This document shows positions 1-8,388 of a stretch of DNA of 64,000 bases, piece after piece. Below the pieces are notes generated by a model. That model did not search any database, was not told the DNA's origin, and was given only the letters and a program-made list of their open reading frames with translations. Origin of the DNA: Candidatus Roizmanbacteria bacterium (lineage in GTDB: Bacteria; Patescibacteriota; Microgenomatia; UBA1406; GWC2-37-13); assembly GCA_016215445.1 (NCBI GenBank), contig JACRJL010000003.1, forward strand, positions 62,001 to 126,000. The letters run 5' to 3'. The position numbers and the translations under genes were made by a program. Every line of letters begins with the position of its first letter. The first letter of the stretch is position 1.

Positions 1-138
1 TTTGGGGACCTTTAAAATAATATATTGACCGGGAAGAAAATCGATTGTTTGAGGATCTGTAAGTTTGAAATTAAAAATAAAAATGTTTTCTCTTGGTTTC
101 TTAATCTCACTCAGTATAGTTTCAAAATTAGTTAACAT
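1..138 (-). CDS. Partial ferredoxin-reductase-like flavoprotein (N-terminus only)
   Basis: Reading the minus strand from the ATG at 138-136 gives 46 residues with no stop before the window edge, so the gene continues off the left end. The end of this piece reads FLPGQYIILKVP, which resembles the start of the FAD-binding barrel in ferredoxin-NADP reductase and flavodoxin reductase families (F-x-P-G-Q-Y). The FAD-binding R-x-Y-S motif and NAD domain would lie outside the window. It starts 10 bases after the stop of the T4SS coupling ATPase on the same strand and may be cotranscribed with it. The family call rests on one short motif. Confidence 0.6.
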   Translation of the reverse strand, partial: MLTNFETILSEIKKPRENIFIFNFKLTDPQTIDFLPGQYIILKVPK

Positions 139-148
139 ATAAAGAAAG

Positions 149-2503
149 CTATAACCTAGCTCTTTGATTTATCTCTGCCTCCACTAACTCTCTTGGTCGG
201 CCGAATTTTAACCGCGAAAGCTGAATGATTGCTTGAGAAACTTTTTCATTGGCAGCTTCTTTAAACTTCTTCAGATCCTTGGTCAAGTCGACGGAAAAAG
301 GCGGGACTGGTTCGTTATCTACGATTGTCTTCATATATACATGAAATCGTTCAATATTTATCAAGTCTGACTCGCCAAAAACAGGCTGATATTCGCGCTG
401 CAGGTAAGAAGCATCAGTGACTCCAACTCGGAAAGAAACCAAACTACCAACGTTGCCGAAAACAGCATTTTTTACCTCTTCTTCCATCTGGCCTATAAAT
501 TGATTGGCAACAGTTAAGTTGAGATGATATTTTCTCGCCTCAGACAAAATTGTCGCAAAGTCGGGTGTGGCAAAATTTTGGAACTCGTCGACGTAAAGAA
601 AAAAATCGCGCCTCTTTTCTTCGGGAATCTCCTGCCGGCTCATCGCCGCCACTAGTACTTTAGGAATAAGAACCAACCCCAAAAACGAAGAGTTTTCTTC
701 ACCCAGTTTTCCTTTGGATAGATTAATAAGGAGAATTTTCCCTTCATCCATACAGCGCCTGAAATCAAAGGCAGAAACTGATTGGCCGATGATATTTCTC
801 ATAGTCTTATTTGTGACAAAGCGACCAAACTTAGAAACAATGTAATCGAGAACTTCCGACTTATGGAAATCAGAGGTTTGGGCGATTTGGTCTGTCCAAT
901 AACGTCTGACAATCGGGTCTTGAACCTTGGGTAGAAGTTCTTGGACGTATTTTGGGTCTGTCAAAACACGGACTACTTCGACAAAAGTAGCACCAGTATC
1001 GCTCATCACTGTCAACATGGCGTTACGAACTGCGTGTTCAAAACGCGGGCCGATAATTCCTGTGCGCTGCGGGTCATAAAGTTTGTACATAAGATTAATG
1101 ATCGCAGTTGTTAAAAAGTGTTTTTGATCTTCTGTCTTGGCTTCAAGAAGGTTTAATCCCATCGGTCGCTCTGTATCTGATGGGTCAAAATAAATAACAT
1201 CTTCTGCCCTTTCTGGGGGAATAAATTTGACAATATTGTCAATCAAGTCTCCGTGGGGATCTATCACGCAAACGCCGTGACCGGCTTTGATGTCTTGGAT
1301 TGCCATATCTTCAAGTAGAACTGATTTTCCCGTACCGGTTTTACCGATGATATAGACATGGCGACGGCGGTCTTCTTCTCCTATATAAACCGGTCGTTTG
1401 ACACCACGATAGTAACCGTGACCTACAAAAGTTCCTTTGTCTTGGGGCACTTCAGAAGGAACTGGCGCTGTCTTCGCTTTTAGCCATTGGATATGAGGTG
1501 TTTCTATAGTTTTGTTTGGAAAATGAAAAAGACTCGCTAATTCATCTGTTGAAAGAATCGAGATTGATTTGAAAAAAGGCAGATCGACAACAGGAAAAAA
1601 CTTATAAATAAAATTGACCATAAAACCGCCTTTAAAAAAGTTTTTTACTGAAGTAAAGTAGTTCAAGTCTGAATTAAACTGGGAAAATGCAGTTTTGATG
1701 TTTTTCATGTGTAAATCTGCCATCTCTTTTGTCGGCGAAGAAACGACAAACCTGATAGCTGTTTCAAATCCATTCCTTGAACTCTTGTCGTCAATCTTTT
1801 CTAAAACTTTAGGGTCAGTTTTGAAAGTGGCTTTTTCCGGATTAGCTTCATTTTTTTTGGTGGAAGAAACATATGATTTACCGGCTTTTTTCCATTTGCT
1901 AGCCGCTGGTCTAATAAGAACCTGAATTATTGCTCCCTCATTGTCGCCGATTTTAGAGACAGTTGAAGTAATCGCCGCCAAAGTATCTGTCGGTAGATCA
2001 CGATAGGTTTTCACGGGAAGATATGGAGCTTCTTTAGTGACAATGGCTCCGAATGAAACCTTGCCTTCTTCGTTGAAAATATTCGGTTCGTCAACTTTCC
2101 TGACGTCGGCATTAGGATAGTAACTATAGATAGTTTTTTCCACCAAGTCGATAATTCTGTTTGGTGCGGAAACGTAAAACCTTATTTCTGATTTCCTACC
2201 GACGATTTCGAAAGATATCACGTCGTCGACGTCCAAAAAAGAAAACATTCCCGATTTTTTTAGACTGGAAAACGACGAAAACATCTGATCGGCCGCGTCA
2301 ATTTTTATCTCGTTTTCTTTGGGAAGCTTTACTTCAACCGTGACCATTTCCAAAGAAATCTTTTCTCTCTTTTTCAAGCGCATGTAGATGACTACAAAGT
2401 AGATAAAAACCAAGGTAAGACCACCGGCCAAAAGGGCCGCCAAGGAAGCTAAACCGATTGTTATCATCCGATCAAAAATTATTTGGTAGGCTAATGGATC
2501 CAT
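149..2503 (-). CDS. T4SS coupling-protein-like ATPase (VirD4/TraD/TrwB superfamily)
   Basis: A 784-residue protein with one N-terminal membrane helix (about residues 15-38), a long region before the motor, then a FtsK/HerA-type ATPase domain. Walker A is IIGKTGTGKS near residue 386 and Walker B is FFLYVDEFQNF near residue 638. The anchor followed by a hexameric-motor fold is the plan of coupling proteins that feed DNA or protein to a type IV secretion channel. VirB4, PrgI, pilin and VirB6-like genes occur elsewhere in the window, so it probably belongs to that system. The ATG at 2503 follows a TATATT box by 8 bases and diverges from the gene at 2536. Many CPR genomes carry such proteins without a known substrate; DNA uptake or transfer is inference. 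Confidence 0.85.
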   Translation of the reverse strand: MDPLAYQIIFDRMITIGLASLAALLAGGLTLVFIYFVVIYMRLKKREKISLEMVTVEVKLPKENEIKIDAADQMFSSFSSLKKSGMFSFLDVDDVISFEIVGRKSEIRFYVSAPNRIIDLVEKTIYSYYPNADVRKVDEPNIFNEEGKVSFGAIVTKEAPYLPVKTYRDLPTDTLAAITSTVSKIGDNEGAIIQVLIRPAASKWKKAGKSYVSSTKKNEANPEKATFKTDPKVLEKIDDKSSRNGFETAIRFVVSSPTKEMADLHMKNIKTAFSQFNSDLNYFTSVKNFFKGGFMVNFIYKFFPVVDLPFFKSISILSTDELASLFHFPNKTIETPHIQWLKAKTAPVPSEVPQDKGTFVGHGYYRGVKRPVYIGEEDRRRHVYIIGKTGTGKSVLLEDMAIQDIKAGHGVCVIDPHGDLIDNIVKFIPPERAEDVIYFDPSDTERPMGLNLLEAKTEDQKHFLTTAIINLMYKLYDPQRTGIIGPRFEHAVRNAMLTVMSDTGATFVEVVRVLTDPKYVQELLPKVQDPIVRRYWTDQIAQTSDFHKSEVLDYIVSKFGRFVTNKTMRNIIGQSVSAFDFRRCMDEGKILLINLSKGKLGEENSSFLGLVLIPKVLVAAMSRQEIPEEKRRDFFLYVDEFQNFATPDFATILSEARKYHLNLTVANQFIGQMEEEVKNAVFGNVGSLVSFRVGVTDASYLQREYQPVFGESDLINIERFHVYMKTIVDNEPVPPFSVDLTKDLKKFKEAANEKVSQAIIQLSRLKFGRPRELVEAEINQRARL

Positions 2504-2523
2504 ATTGAACCAATATAAAAGTA

Positions 2524-2529
2524 TATAAT
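2524..2529 (+). promoter_or_regulatory. -10 box of the 2536 gene
   Basis: A perfect TATAAT ends 6 bases before the ATG at 2536. Transcription would begin at or next to the start codon, giving a leaderless mRNA. This short spacing recurs across the window. Confidence 0.6.
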
Positions 2530-2535
2530 AAAAAC

Positions 2536-3009
2536 ATGAATGACATGAAGGAAATCCTTAATAAATTAAGAGATGTGGGAAAAAATTTAAACGCACCTAA
2601 AAATAAGTCAAAAAAACAGCTGTTTTTCGTGTTTGCCATCTTTTTGACATTTTTTGTTTTTCTTGAAATCTTTTTTTCACAACAAATCTCACCGGTTTTT
2701 TTCGGACTTGTCAACAATGACAGAAAAGCTATTGTTGAATTTTTGAGAGAGATAAGGACTCTTCCCCAATTCTCAAAACAACTCAATTATTTTGAAAGTG
2801 TATTTGGTTCTTCTTTGAAAACAGAAGTTTTTTCAGTCGAAAAGGCTAGGGAAGAAAAAATAAAAAAACTTGAACAAATGTTAGAAAAAAACACGCAGTC
2901 ACGGGATATTCTATATAGTCTTTATTTACTTTATAAAGAAAAAGGCGACAGCTTAACAGCCGGTAAATATTTACAATTGGCAAAACAAGTTGATCCGTTG
3001 GTAAAATAA
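2536..3009 (+). CDS. Hypothetical single-pass membrane protein with a TPR-like tail
   Basis: A 157-residue protein that I do not recognise by family. It has a basic cytoplasmic N-terminus rich in Lys and Asn, one hydrophobic segment at about residues 33-55, and a soluble C-terminal part. The last 45 residues (RDILYSLYLLYKEKGDSL, then a second helix ending in DPLVK) look like a single TPR-type helical hairpin. It is 6 bases upstream of acylphosphatase and probably cotranscribed. The start follows a TATAAT box. Confidence 0.7.
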   Translation: MNDMKEILNKLRDVGKNLNAPKNKSKKQLFFVFAIFLTFFVFLEIFFSQQISPVFFGLVNNDRKAIVEFLREIRTLPQFSKQLNYFESVFGSSLKTEVFSVEKAREEKIKKLEQMLEKNTQSRDILYSLYLLYKEKGDSLTAGKYLQLAKQVDPLVK

Positions 3010-3015
3010 ACTTAT

Positions 3016-3291
3016 ATGTTAAAACAGGCTCATCTTTATATTAAAGGCGACGTCATAGGCGTTGGTTTCCGCGCCTGGACAAAGATTCAAGCAAAGATTA
3101 CTGGAGTTACAGGCTGGGTAAGAAATAATGAAGAAGGTTTTGTCGAAGCAGTTGTCCAGGGAGAAGAAGACAAGGTTAGTTCGATGATTAAGTCAATAAA
3201 ACAAGGGCCACCGGTTTCCCGGGTTGAAGACGTTGAAATCTATTGGCAGGACGCCAAAGAAATTTTCGAAGGCTTTGTAATCAGAAAGTAA
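3016..3291 (+). CDS. acyP: Acylphosphatase
   Basis: A 91-residue protein, the normal length of the family, which hydrolyses carboxyl-phosphate bonds such as acetyl phosphate. The active-site loop is near the start: G-x-V-Q-G-V-G-F-R in typical members appears as KGDVIGVGFRAW, with the catalytic Arg kept but the usual Gln replaced by Ile. The later N-x-x-x-G-x-V motif, carrying the catalytic Asn, is present as WVRNNEEGFVEAVVQG. It is the second gene of a short operon with the 2536 membrane protein. Confidence 0.93.
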   Translation: MLKQAHLYIKGDVIGVGFRAWTKIQAKITGVTGWVRNNEEGFVEAVVQGEEDKVSSMIKSIKQGPPVSRVEDVEIYWQDAKEIFEGFVIRK

Positions 3292-3296
3292 TTTGG

Positions 3297-3302
3297 TATA
3301 AT
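3297..3302 (+). promoter_or_regulatory. -10 box in front of a leader peptide and attenuator
   Basis: TATAAT lies just after the acyP stop codon and 11 bases before the ATG of a 16-codon ORF. It would start a separate short transcript that enters the attenuator-like structure at 3345-3421. Confidence 0.5.
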
Positions 3303-3313
3303 ATTTCTTACAA

Positions 3314-3364
3314 ATGAGCCTAAACAAACCTTTTTTTTTACTTATTAACCTTATTGCCGCATAA
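3314..3364 (+). CDS. Putative leader peptide, 16 residues
   Basis: ATG to TAA encodes MSLNKPFFLLINLIAA. The last codons and the stop overlap the first hairpin arm of the downstream RNA structure, as in classical transcription attenuators. It contains two adjacent Phe, then several Leu and Ile codons, so no single control amino acid is obvious. It could also be a chance ORF upstream of the acyP terminator. Confidence 0.45.
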   Translation: MSLNKPFFLLINLIAA

Positions 3365-3404
3365 AGGCGGAGGTTAATTCTAAAAAAAGAAAATTAACCC
3401 CGCC
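3345..3404 (+). promoter_or_regulatory. Attenuator-like alternative hairpins
   Basis: Arm 1 (TTAACCT, 3345-3351) can pair with AGGTTAA at 3371-3377. The segment GGCGGAGGTTAA at 3366-3377 can instead pair with TTAACCCCGCC at 3394-3404 with one bulged base. The latter pairing would consume the 5' arm of the terminator at 3398-3421. This gives the pause, antiterminator and terminator states of a leader-peptide attenuator. It controls, if real, the 67-codon ORF at 3444. Confidence 0.5.
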
Positions 3405-3421
3405 GCAGGGCGGGTTTTTTT
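3398..3421 (+). terminator. Rho-independent terminator
   Basis: CCCGCC, a four-base loop GCAG and GGCGGG are followed by seven T residues. It ends the acyP operon and/or is the terminator half of the attenuator. Confidence 0.85.
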
Positions 3422-3443
3422 GTTAGGGGGTGAATAATAATAT

Positions 3444-3647
3444 ATGCAAATAATAACGAGCGATCATCAAAAAGACGTTTTTCTTCGAGCCTCTATGGCA
3501 ACACTTAATGCAATTGCATCAGCTCTTAGCAGTGAAGGTTTCAGAGTGGTTGGTGGGTTACTGCATAAAGATTTGCCTGAAGGAAACATCCACACCTCAA
3601 AACCAAAAGCAGCCTGGTTATCCCAAAATCCCCAGACTGTTAAATAA
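3444..3647 (+). CDS. Hypothetical 67-residue protein behind the attenuator
   Basis: I do not recognise this protein. It starts at an ATG preceded by GGGGGTGA at 3426-3433, one of few clear Shine-Dalgarno sequences in the window, about 10 bases upstream. The N-terminal half is predicted helical (ASMATLNAIASALSSEGF); the C-terminal part is polar with SKPKAAWLSQNP. It has no membrane segment. Its 3' end overlaps the end of radC, encoded on the other strand, by 8 bases. The ribosome site and the structured leader argue that it is translated, but it is short. Confidence 0.5.
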   Translation: MQIITSDHQKDVFLRASMATLNAIASALSSEGFRVVGGLLHKDLPEGNIHTSKPKAAWLSQNPQTVK

Positions 3648-4332
3648 GTTTCTTTATTTTGAAGCTGAAAAAATTATTTCTAACGATTATTAAATGATCA
3701 ATCAGCTCTATCCCTATTATTTTTCCAGCTTCAAGAATATTTTTAGTTATATTCAAATCATCTTCCGAAGGAGTTAATTCACCTGAAGGGTGATTGTGGC
3801 AAAGAATAATCTGGGCGGCGTGACGCTTAATAGCAATCTCAAATGTTTCTCTTGGGTGAATAAGATTGCTGTTTAACGTTCCAACTGAAATCGTGTCAAC
3901 TCCGATGATTTTGTTCCTATTATCTAAAGAGATAACCAATAAATGTTCTTTATGGAAGTTGATAATTTTTGAGCGAACTATTTGATAGATGTCTTCTGGA
4001 GAAACTGGATTTTCGCCATCGCGGGAATGACGAACAACCTGCTGTAAAAAGTTCAGGCGCCTCGCCACTTCAAAGCAGGCTTTTAATTGACACGCTTTAG
4101 CTAGACCCAAACCTTTAATTATTCTTAAATCTTCAATCGAAGCTTCCTCAATTAATCGAAGTGACCCAAACTTTGATAATAGCTTTTGCGAAATCATCAT
4201 CACAGGATTATCCTTTGTGCCACGACCAAAAATTAATGCCAAAAGCTCTTGTAGTGACAATGCTTCAACGCCATATTTAACTAATCGCTCTCGAGGACGC
4301 TCATCAACGGGTAAATCATGAAGATTAGACAT
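3640..4332 (-). CDS. radC: RadC/JAB-domain protein
   Basis: A 230-residue protein of the RadC family at normal length. An N-terminal helix-hairpin-helix-like region (IEDLRIIKGLGLAKACQLKA) is followed by a JAB/MPN metal-binding domain with the complete motif CHNHPSGELTPSEDD (H-x-H-P, S-x-x-D). The family was named for repair but its real role is uncertain; JAB+ members are predicted metal-dependent hydrolases. It ends inside the 3' end of the 3444 ORF on the other strand. Confidence 0.93.
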   Translation of the reverse strand: MSNLHDLPVDERPRERLVKYGVEALSLQELLALIFGRGTKDNPVMMISQKLLSKFGSLRLIEEASIEDLRIIKGLGLAKACQLKACFEVARRLNFLQQVVRHSRDGENPVSPEDIYQIVRSKIINFHKEHLLVISLDNRNKIIGVDTISVGTLNSNLIHPRETFEIAIKRHAAQIILCHNHPSGELTPSEDDLNITKNILEAGKIIGIELIDHLIIVRNNFFSFKIKKLI

Positions 4333-4421
4333 CTTAGTCTTATTAAACTCATAAGATTTATTGGTTGTCTATAGACTATACGCTACAAAAAATGGGTTTT
4401 GGATTATTTAGAGGAGCAGTG

Positions 4422-4494
4422 TGGACCGGAGGGGATTTGAACCCCTAGTCTCTTCCATGCCATGGAAGCGCGATGGCCATTACGCTACCGGCCC
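4422..4494 (-). tRNA. tRNA-Ala(GGC)
   Basis: On the minus strand a full cloverleaf can be drawn. The acceptor stem GGGCCGG pairs with CCGGTCC and contains the G3-U70 wobble pair that marks alanine tRNAs. The D arm is GCG/CGC, the anticodon arm is CTTCC-ATGGCAT-GGAAG with anticodon GGC, the variable loop has five bases, and the T arm is AGGGG-TTCAAAT-CCCCT. The discriminator base is A, and the CCA tail is not encoded. Confidence 0.95.
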
Positions 4495-4521
4495 AAGTCT
4501 CATTATTATAAAATATAAATA

Positions 4522-5133
4522 GTGATATTTAAAGACAGATTTGTCGCTGGTAAAAAATTAGCCAACCTTATCGTTGACAAAAATCTGAAAAACGCCGTAG
4601 TTATTTCCCTTCTCCGCGGTGGGGCTATAATTGGCCGGGAAATTTACCTAAAACTAAAGACTCTTCATCTCCCTTTAATTGTCGCAAAAATTCCTACCCC
4701 TTTTCAATCAGAGTTGGCAATCGGCGCTCTCTGTTTTGATTTTATCTATCTTGAGTCGCGGATAGTTAATTCGCTTAATATTGACAAACCAACTATTAAA
4801 AAACAAATCGGCATTGCCAAAAAGAAGTTTTTTCTATACGTAAAAAAATTCAATTTGAATAAATCAATATATAAAATTAAAAATAAAAATGTCATTATAG
4901 TCGACGACGGTATTGCTACTGGTTCAACCGTCAAAGCCTCTCTCTTATTTGTAAAGAGCCTCAACCCGAAAAGAATTATTTTAGCAAGTCCTGTAGGCCC
5001 GACTGACTTTGAAAACCCGGGTTTTGACGATCTTATTATTCTCTATCGCGATGCCAACTTTTCTTCTGTTTCCCAATTCTACAAGAATTTTCCTCAGGTT
5101 GAAGATGAGGAAATAAAAAGACTGCTATACTAA
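4522..5133 (+). CDS. Phosphoribosyltransferase-family protein
   Basis: A 203-residue protein starting with GTG, with TATAAA boxes just upstream and no ribosome site. The PRPP-binding loop is clear: VIIVDDGIATGST near residue 130, with acidic residues followed by T-G-S-T. The earlier ISLLRGGAIIGREI resembles the PPi loop of the type I PRTase fold. Such stand-alone proteins often act on nucleobases, but the specificity hood is not diagnostic here. It precedes the T4SS genes by 4 bases and may share their transcript, although a TATACT box also lies in front of the next gene. Confidence 0.85.
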   Translation: MIFKDRFVAGKKLANLIVDKNLKNAVVISLLRGGAIIGREIYLKLKTLHLPLIVAKIPTPFQSELAIGALCFDFIYLESRIVNSLNIDKPTIKKQIGIAKKKFFLYVKKFNLNKSIYKIKNKNVIIVDDGIATGSTVKASLLFVKSLNPKRIILASPVGPTDFENPGFDDLIILYRDANFSSVSQFYKNFPQVEDEEIKRLLY

Positions 5134-5137
5134 AATT

Positions 5138-5962
5138 ATGGACCAGCATCCGATCCCGAGACAGATCACCACTTTTGAATTTAAATTGATTGGTTTTTTA
5201 ACCATTAAGCAGTTTATTTATCTGGTGATTTTTGTCGCGTTGGGATTTGCTGTTTATGCCATAACCCCAATACCAATTTTGAACATTATTATGGGAGTAT
5301 TGACGGGTGCAATCGGGGCTGCTTTTGCCTTTATTCCAATTAATGACAGACCAATGGAAGTCTGGATAAGAAACTTACTGAAAAGATTGACTTCACCAAC
5401 TCAATATAGTTTTCATAAACAAAACAAGCCGATTAGTTTTTTACTGGACCTTTCATTCAGCAACAATCCCCACCAAATCACCAGTCATATTGATTCACAA
5501 AAAAAACTCAATAATTATATGTCAGGGAAAACAACCACAACCCCTACTAACAATAAAAAACAGTCGATCAATGATCTATTGATGAATCCATTATCCTTTC
5601 TCTCCCAAAAACCAAAAACTTCCCAACCAACTAAACCAACAGTTTCTACTCAACCCCAGACTCCGGCATCAAAAGCGCCAAACACTAAACATCCTTTTCT
5701 AACAGGTATGGTTAAGAATCATAAATTAACTCCCTTAGGCGGAATATTAATCTATGTTAAAAAAGAAACCATTAATGAACCAATCAGGATTCTAAAATCT
5801 AATATTCATGGAATTTTTTTGAGTTATAATCCCTTGCCTCCTGGTGAATATGTTTTCGAAAGCAAAGACCCGAAACAAAGTTACTTTTTTGATACAATGA
5901 AAGTTAAGGTCGAAAATGAAAATAATCAACCAATAGAAATTCATTCGAAAGAACTAATTTAA
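5138..5962 (+). CDS. PrgI-family T4SS membrane protein
   Basis: A 274-residue protein beginning QHPIPRQITTFEFKLIGFLT, which matches the PrgI family (VirB3-like inner-membrane subunits of Gram-positive and CPR T4SS). Two membrane helices lie at about residues 27-45 and 50-70. A Pro/Thr/Gln-rich linker (about 130-190) joins an unusual C-terminal domain (about 195-274) that looks like a small beta-sandwich. That tail is beyond the normal PrgI length and may be a CPR-specific addition. Its stop overlaps the next start by one base (TAATG), so it is in the same operon as the VirB4 genes. Confidence 0.85.
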   Translation: MDQHPIPRQITTFEFKLIGFLTIKQFIYLVIFVALGFAVYAITPIPILNIIMGVLTGAIGAAFAFIPINDRPMEVWIRNLLKRLTSPTQYSFHKQNKPISFLLDLSFSNNPHQITSHIDSQKKLNNYMSGKTTTTPTNNKKQSINDLLMNPLSFLSQKPKTSQPTKPTVSTQPQTPASKAPNTKHPFLTGMVKNHKLTPLGGILIYVKKETINEPIRILKSNIHGIFLSYNPLPPGEYVFESKDPKQSYFFDTMKVKVENENNQPIEIHSKELI

Positions 5963-6618
5963 TGCCTACCCAAAAACCAACCTCACCAGTTAAGGCTTCA
6001 ACTCAATCTTTTATCGAGATTGAGGAAATTAAAGACGATATTGTTTTGATGAAGGATTTCTCCGCTTCGGTAGTTGTTGAGGTGGGCGCAGTTAACTTTT
6101 GGCTCCTCTCAACTGAGGAACAAAGTTCAATGATCTATTCTTACGCCGGACTTCTTAATTCTCTATCTTTTCCAGTCCAAATCTTGATTTTGTCTAAAAA
6201 GATGGACATTTCTTTATACTTGGATTATCTCGACGGTAAAATCAGCTCTCAGTCAAATGATCTTTTAAAATCACGCGTCTCCAGTTACAAGGAATTTATA
6301 AAAAACGTCGTCAAAAAAAACACTGTTTTGGAAAAAAGATTTTTCTTTATTGTTCCCTTCTCCCCCCTTGAACTTGGTATTTCCGGATCTAGCCCAGGAT
6401 CTCTCAATAAAGAATATGTTATTTCAAGGGCTAAAACATCCCTTTATGCAAAACGAGATAATCTTATTCGTCTATTGTCAAAAATCGGACTGCAAGCTAG
6501 TATCCTGCAAAACCAGTCTTTAACCGAACTTTATTACAATTTATACAACCCGTCTTCGACTGGAAGAAGATTGGCTCCGGTTGAAAGCTACACTGACGTT
6601 GTTATGTCGCAAACTTAA
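5962..6618 (+). CDS. TraC/VirB4 N-terminal-like T4SS protein
   Basis: A 218-residue soluble protein between PrgI and the VirB4 ATPase. The pattern with FIEIEEIKDDIVLMKDFSAS, then LLSTEEQSSMIYSYAGLLNSL and VQILILSKK, resembles the N-terminal domain of TraC/VirB4 proteins, here as a separate polypeptide without Walker motifs. It overlaps the PrgI gene by one base and precedes virB4 by 3 bases. It is likely a structural partner of the ATPase. Confidence 0.75.
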   Translation: MPTQKPTSPVKASTQSFIEIEEIKDDIVLMKDFSASVVVEVGAVNFWLLSTEEQSSMIYSYAGLLNSLSFPVQILILSKKMDISLYLDYLDGKISSQSNDLLKSRVSSYKEFIKNVVKKNTVLEKRFFFIVPFSPLELGISGSSPGSLNKEYVISRAKTSLYAKRDNLIRLLSKIGLQASILQNQSLTELYYNLYNPSSTGRRLAPVESYTDVVMSQT

Positions 6619-6621
6619 AAA

Positions 6622-8388
6622 ATGAACATATTTGACTTATTTTCCAAATCCAGTAGTAAACCAGGAACAAACGGCCCCAAACCAACGGGTGCAAACAGCA
6701 TGGCTAATTTTTTAGCAGCCGGTTCTGTATCAACTAAAGACTTAGTTGCCCCTTCTTATATTGAAGTAGATTTTAATCATTTAAAAATTGACGAGAAATA
6801 TTACCGGACTATGTATGTAGTTGGTTATCCCCGTTATGTTTCCGCCAACTGGCTTTATTCCCTTATTACCTTTGACCATCCTTTATACATCTCAATGTAT
6901 ATTTACCCAACCGAGTCAAAAAATGTCCTTGACGACCTAAAAAGAAAGATTGCCGAAATGGAAGCAACCATCGAAGGTGATATTAAGGCCGGCAAAGTGG
7001 TTGATCCAACTGTCCAAGTCGCCCTTGATGATGCCTTGGCTCTTCAGGCTGAATTGGCCAAAGGAGCGGAAAGATTTTTCCAGTTCGGCCTTTATATTAC
7101 TATTCCAGCTGACACTCTCGACCAACTTAACCAACTGACTAAAGAAGTTGATTCGGTTTTATCGTCTCTTTTGATAGTCGCCCGCCAATCTACTTTGGAA
7201 ATGGAGGAAGGTTTTAAATCAACCCTACCTCTTTTTTATGACAAACTTGCTGTCTGGCGCAATATGGATACAACTTCGCTTGCGACTACTTTCCCATTTG
7301 CAACAGCTTCACTCACCCGCAACGAAGGTATTATGTACGGCATGAATGAACACGACGGATCGTTGATTATTTTTGACCGTTTTACTTTGGAAAACGCCAA
7401 CTCTGTCATCTTGGGAAAATCAGGAGGAGGAAAAAGTTTCTTGGTCAAACTCGAAGCTTCGAGACTCTTAATGATGGGAACAGACGTCATTATAATCGAC
7501 CCGGAAAACGAATATGAAAAATTAACTAAGTCCATGGGTGGAGAGTTTGTGGTTTTTTCAAATTCTTCCCAATTTAAAATCAACCCATTTGATTTGGAGA
7601 AAACCAATGCTGGTCCAGACGAGCTTTCAAACAAAATTCTTGACCTACATTCGTTAATGAGAGTGATTATGGGCGAACTAACACCCTCACAAGACGCCTT
7701 GCTTGATCGAGCCTTAGTCCTAACCTATAAAGAAAAAGGAATAACCCAAGATATTGAAACTTTTAAAAATGAACCACCTCTTCTTGAAGATTTATTTAAG
7801 GTATTTATTGGAATGGAAACAGCTGAAGGAAAAGAGTTGGCCGACCGTCTAGAGAAGTTTGTTTCAGGATCAGCATCAGGAATTTTTAACCAAAGGTCTA
7901 ACTTTGATATAAAAAATCCGTTTACTGTTTTTGGCATCCGCGACCTTGAAGAAAACTTGCGACCGGTTGCCATGTATGTTGTTCTGGACTACATTTGGAA
8001 TCGTGTCAGACGAGACCCGAGAAGACGCGTTCTTGTTGTCGACGAAGCCTGGTATTTGATTAAGCAAAAAGATTCTGGAGCCTACCTGCATTCTTTCGCA
8101 AAAAGGGCAAGAAAGTATAAATTAGGACTGACAACAATCACCCAAGACGTCGAAGATTTCTTGGCCACAGACGAAGGAAAGGCAATCATAACAAACTCTT
8201 CTTTACAGATTATTCTAAAACAGTCAACTGCGGCAGTGGAAAAAATTGCCGAGACATTTTACTTAACTGGTGGAGAAAGACACTTTCTCCTTTCTGCTGG
8301 GGTTGGTGAAGGGCTTTTCTTTGCCGGACACTCCCACGTAGGCTTTAAAGTAGTTGCTTCAGAAGAAGAAAAGACTTTAATAGAATAG
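6622..8388 (+). CDS. virB4: VirB4/TraC-family T4SS ATPase
   Basis: A 588-residue cytoplasmic ATPase of the VirB4 family, which powers assembly of and transport through type IV secretion channels. Walker A is ILGKSGGGKS near residue 264 and Walker B is RRRVLVVDEAWYLI near residue 475. The conserved ITQDVEDFL follows about 30 residues after Walker B. It is the third gene of the prgI operon and ends one base before the oppositely oriented S1 gene. Confidence 0.93.
   Translation: MNIFDLFSKSSSKPGTNGPKPTGANSMANFLAAGSVSTKDLVAPSYIEVDFNHLKIDEKYYRTMYVVGYPRYVSANWLYSLITFDHPLYISMYIYPTESKNVLDDLKRKIAEMEATIEGDIKAGKVVDPTVQVALDDALALQAELAKGAERFFQFGLYITIPADTLDQLNQLTKEVDSVLSSLLIVARQSTLEMEEGFKSTLPLFYDKLAVWRNMDTTSLATTFPFATASLTRNEGIMYGMNEHDGSLIIFDRFTLENANSVILGKSGGGKSFLVKLEASRLLMMGTDVIIIDPENEYEKLTKSMGGEFVVFSNSSQFKINPFDLEKTNAGPDELSNKILDLHSLMRVIMGELTPSQDALLDRALVLTYKEKGITQDIETFKNEPPLLEDLFKVFIGMETAEGKELADRLEKFVSGSASGIFNQRSNFDIKNPFTVFGIRDLEENLRPVAMYVVLDYIWNRVRRDPRRRVLVVDEAWYLIKQKDSGAYLHSFAKRARKYKLGLTTITQDVEDFLATDEGKAIITNSSLQIILKQSTAAVEKIAETFYLTGGERHFLLSAGVGEGLFFAGHSHVGFKVVASEEEKTLIE

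Noticed and set aside
2472-2786. Minus-strand Phe/Ser-rich ORF over the 2536 gene
   Set aside because: It is the reverse of an AT-rich coding region; the plus-strand gene has a promoter and domain-like structure.
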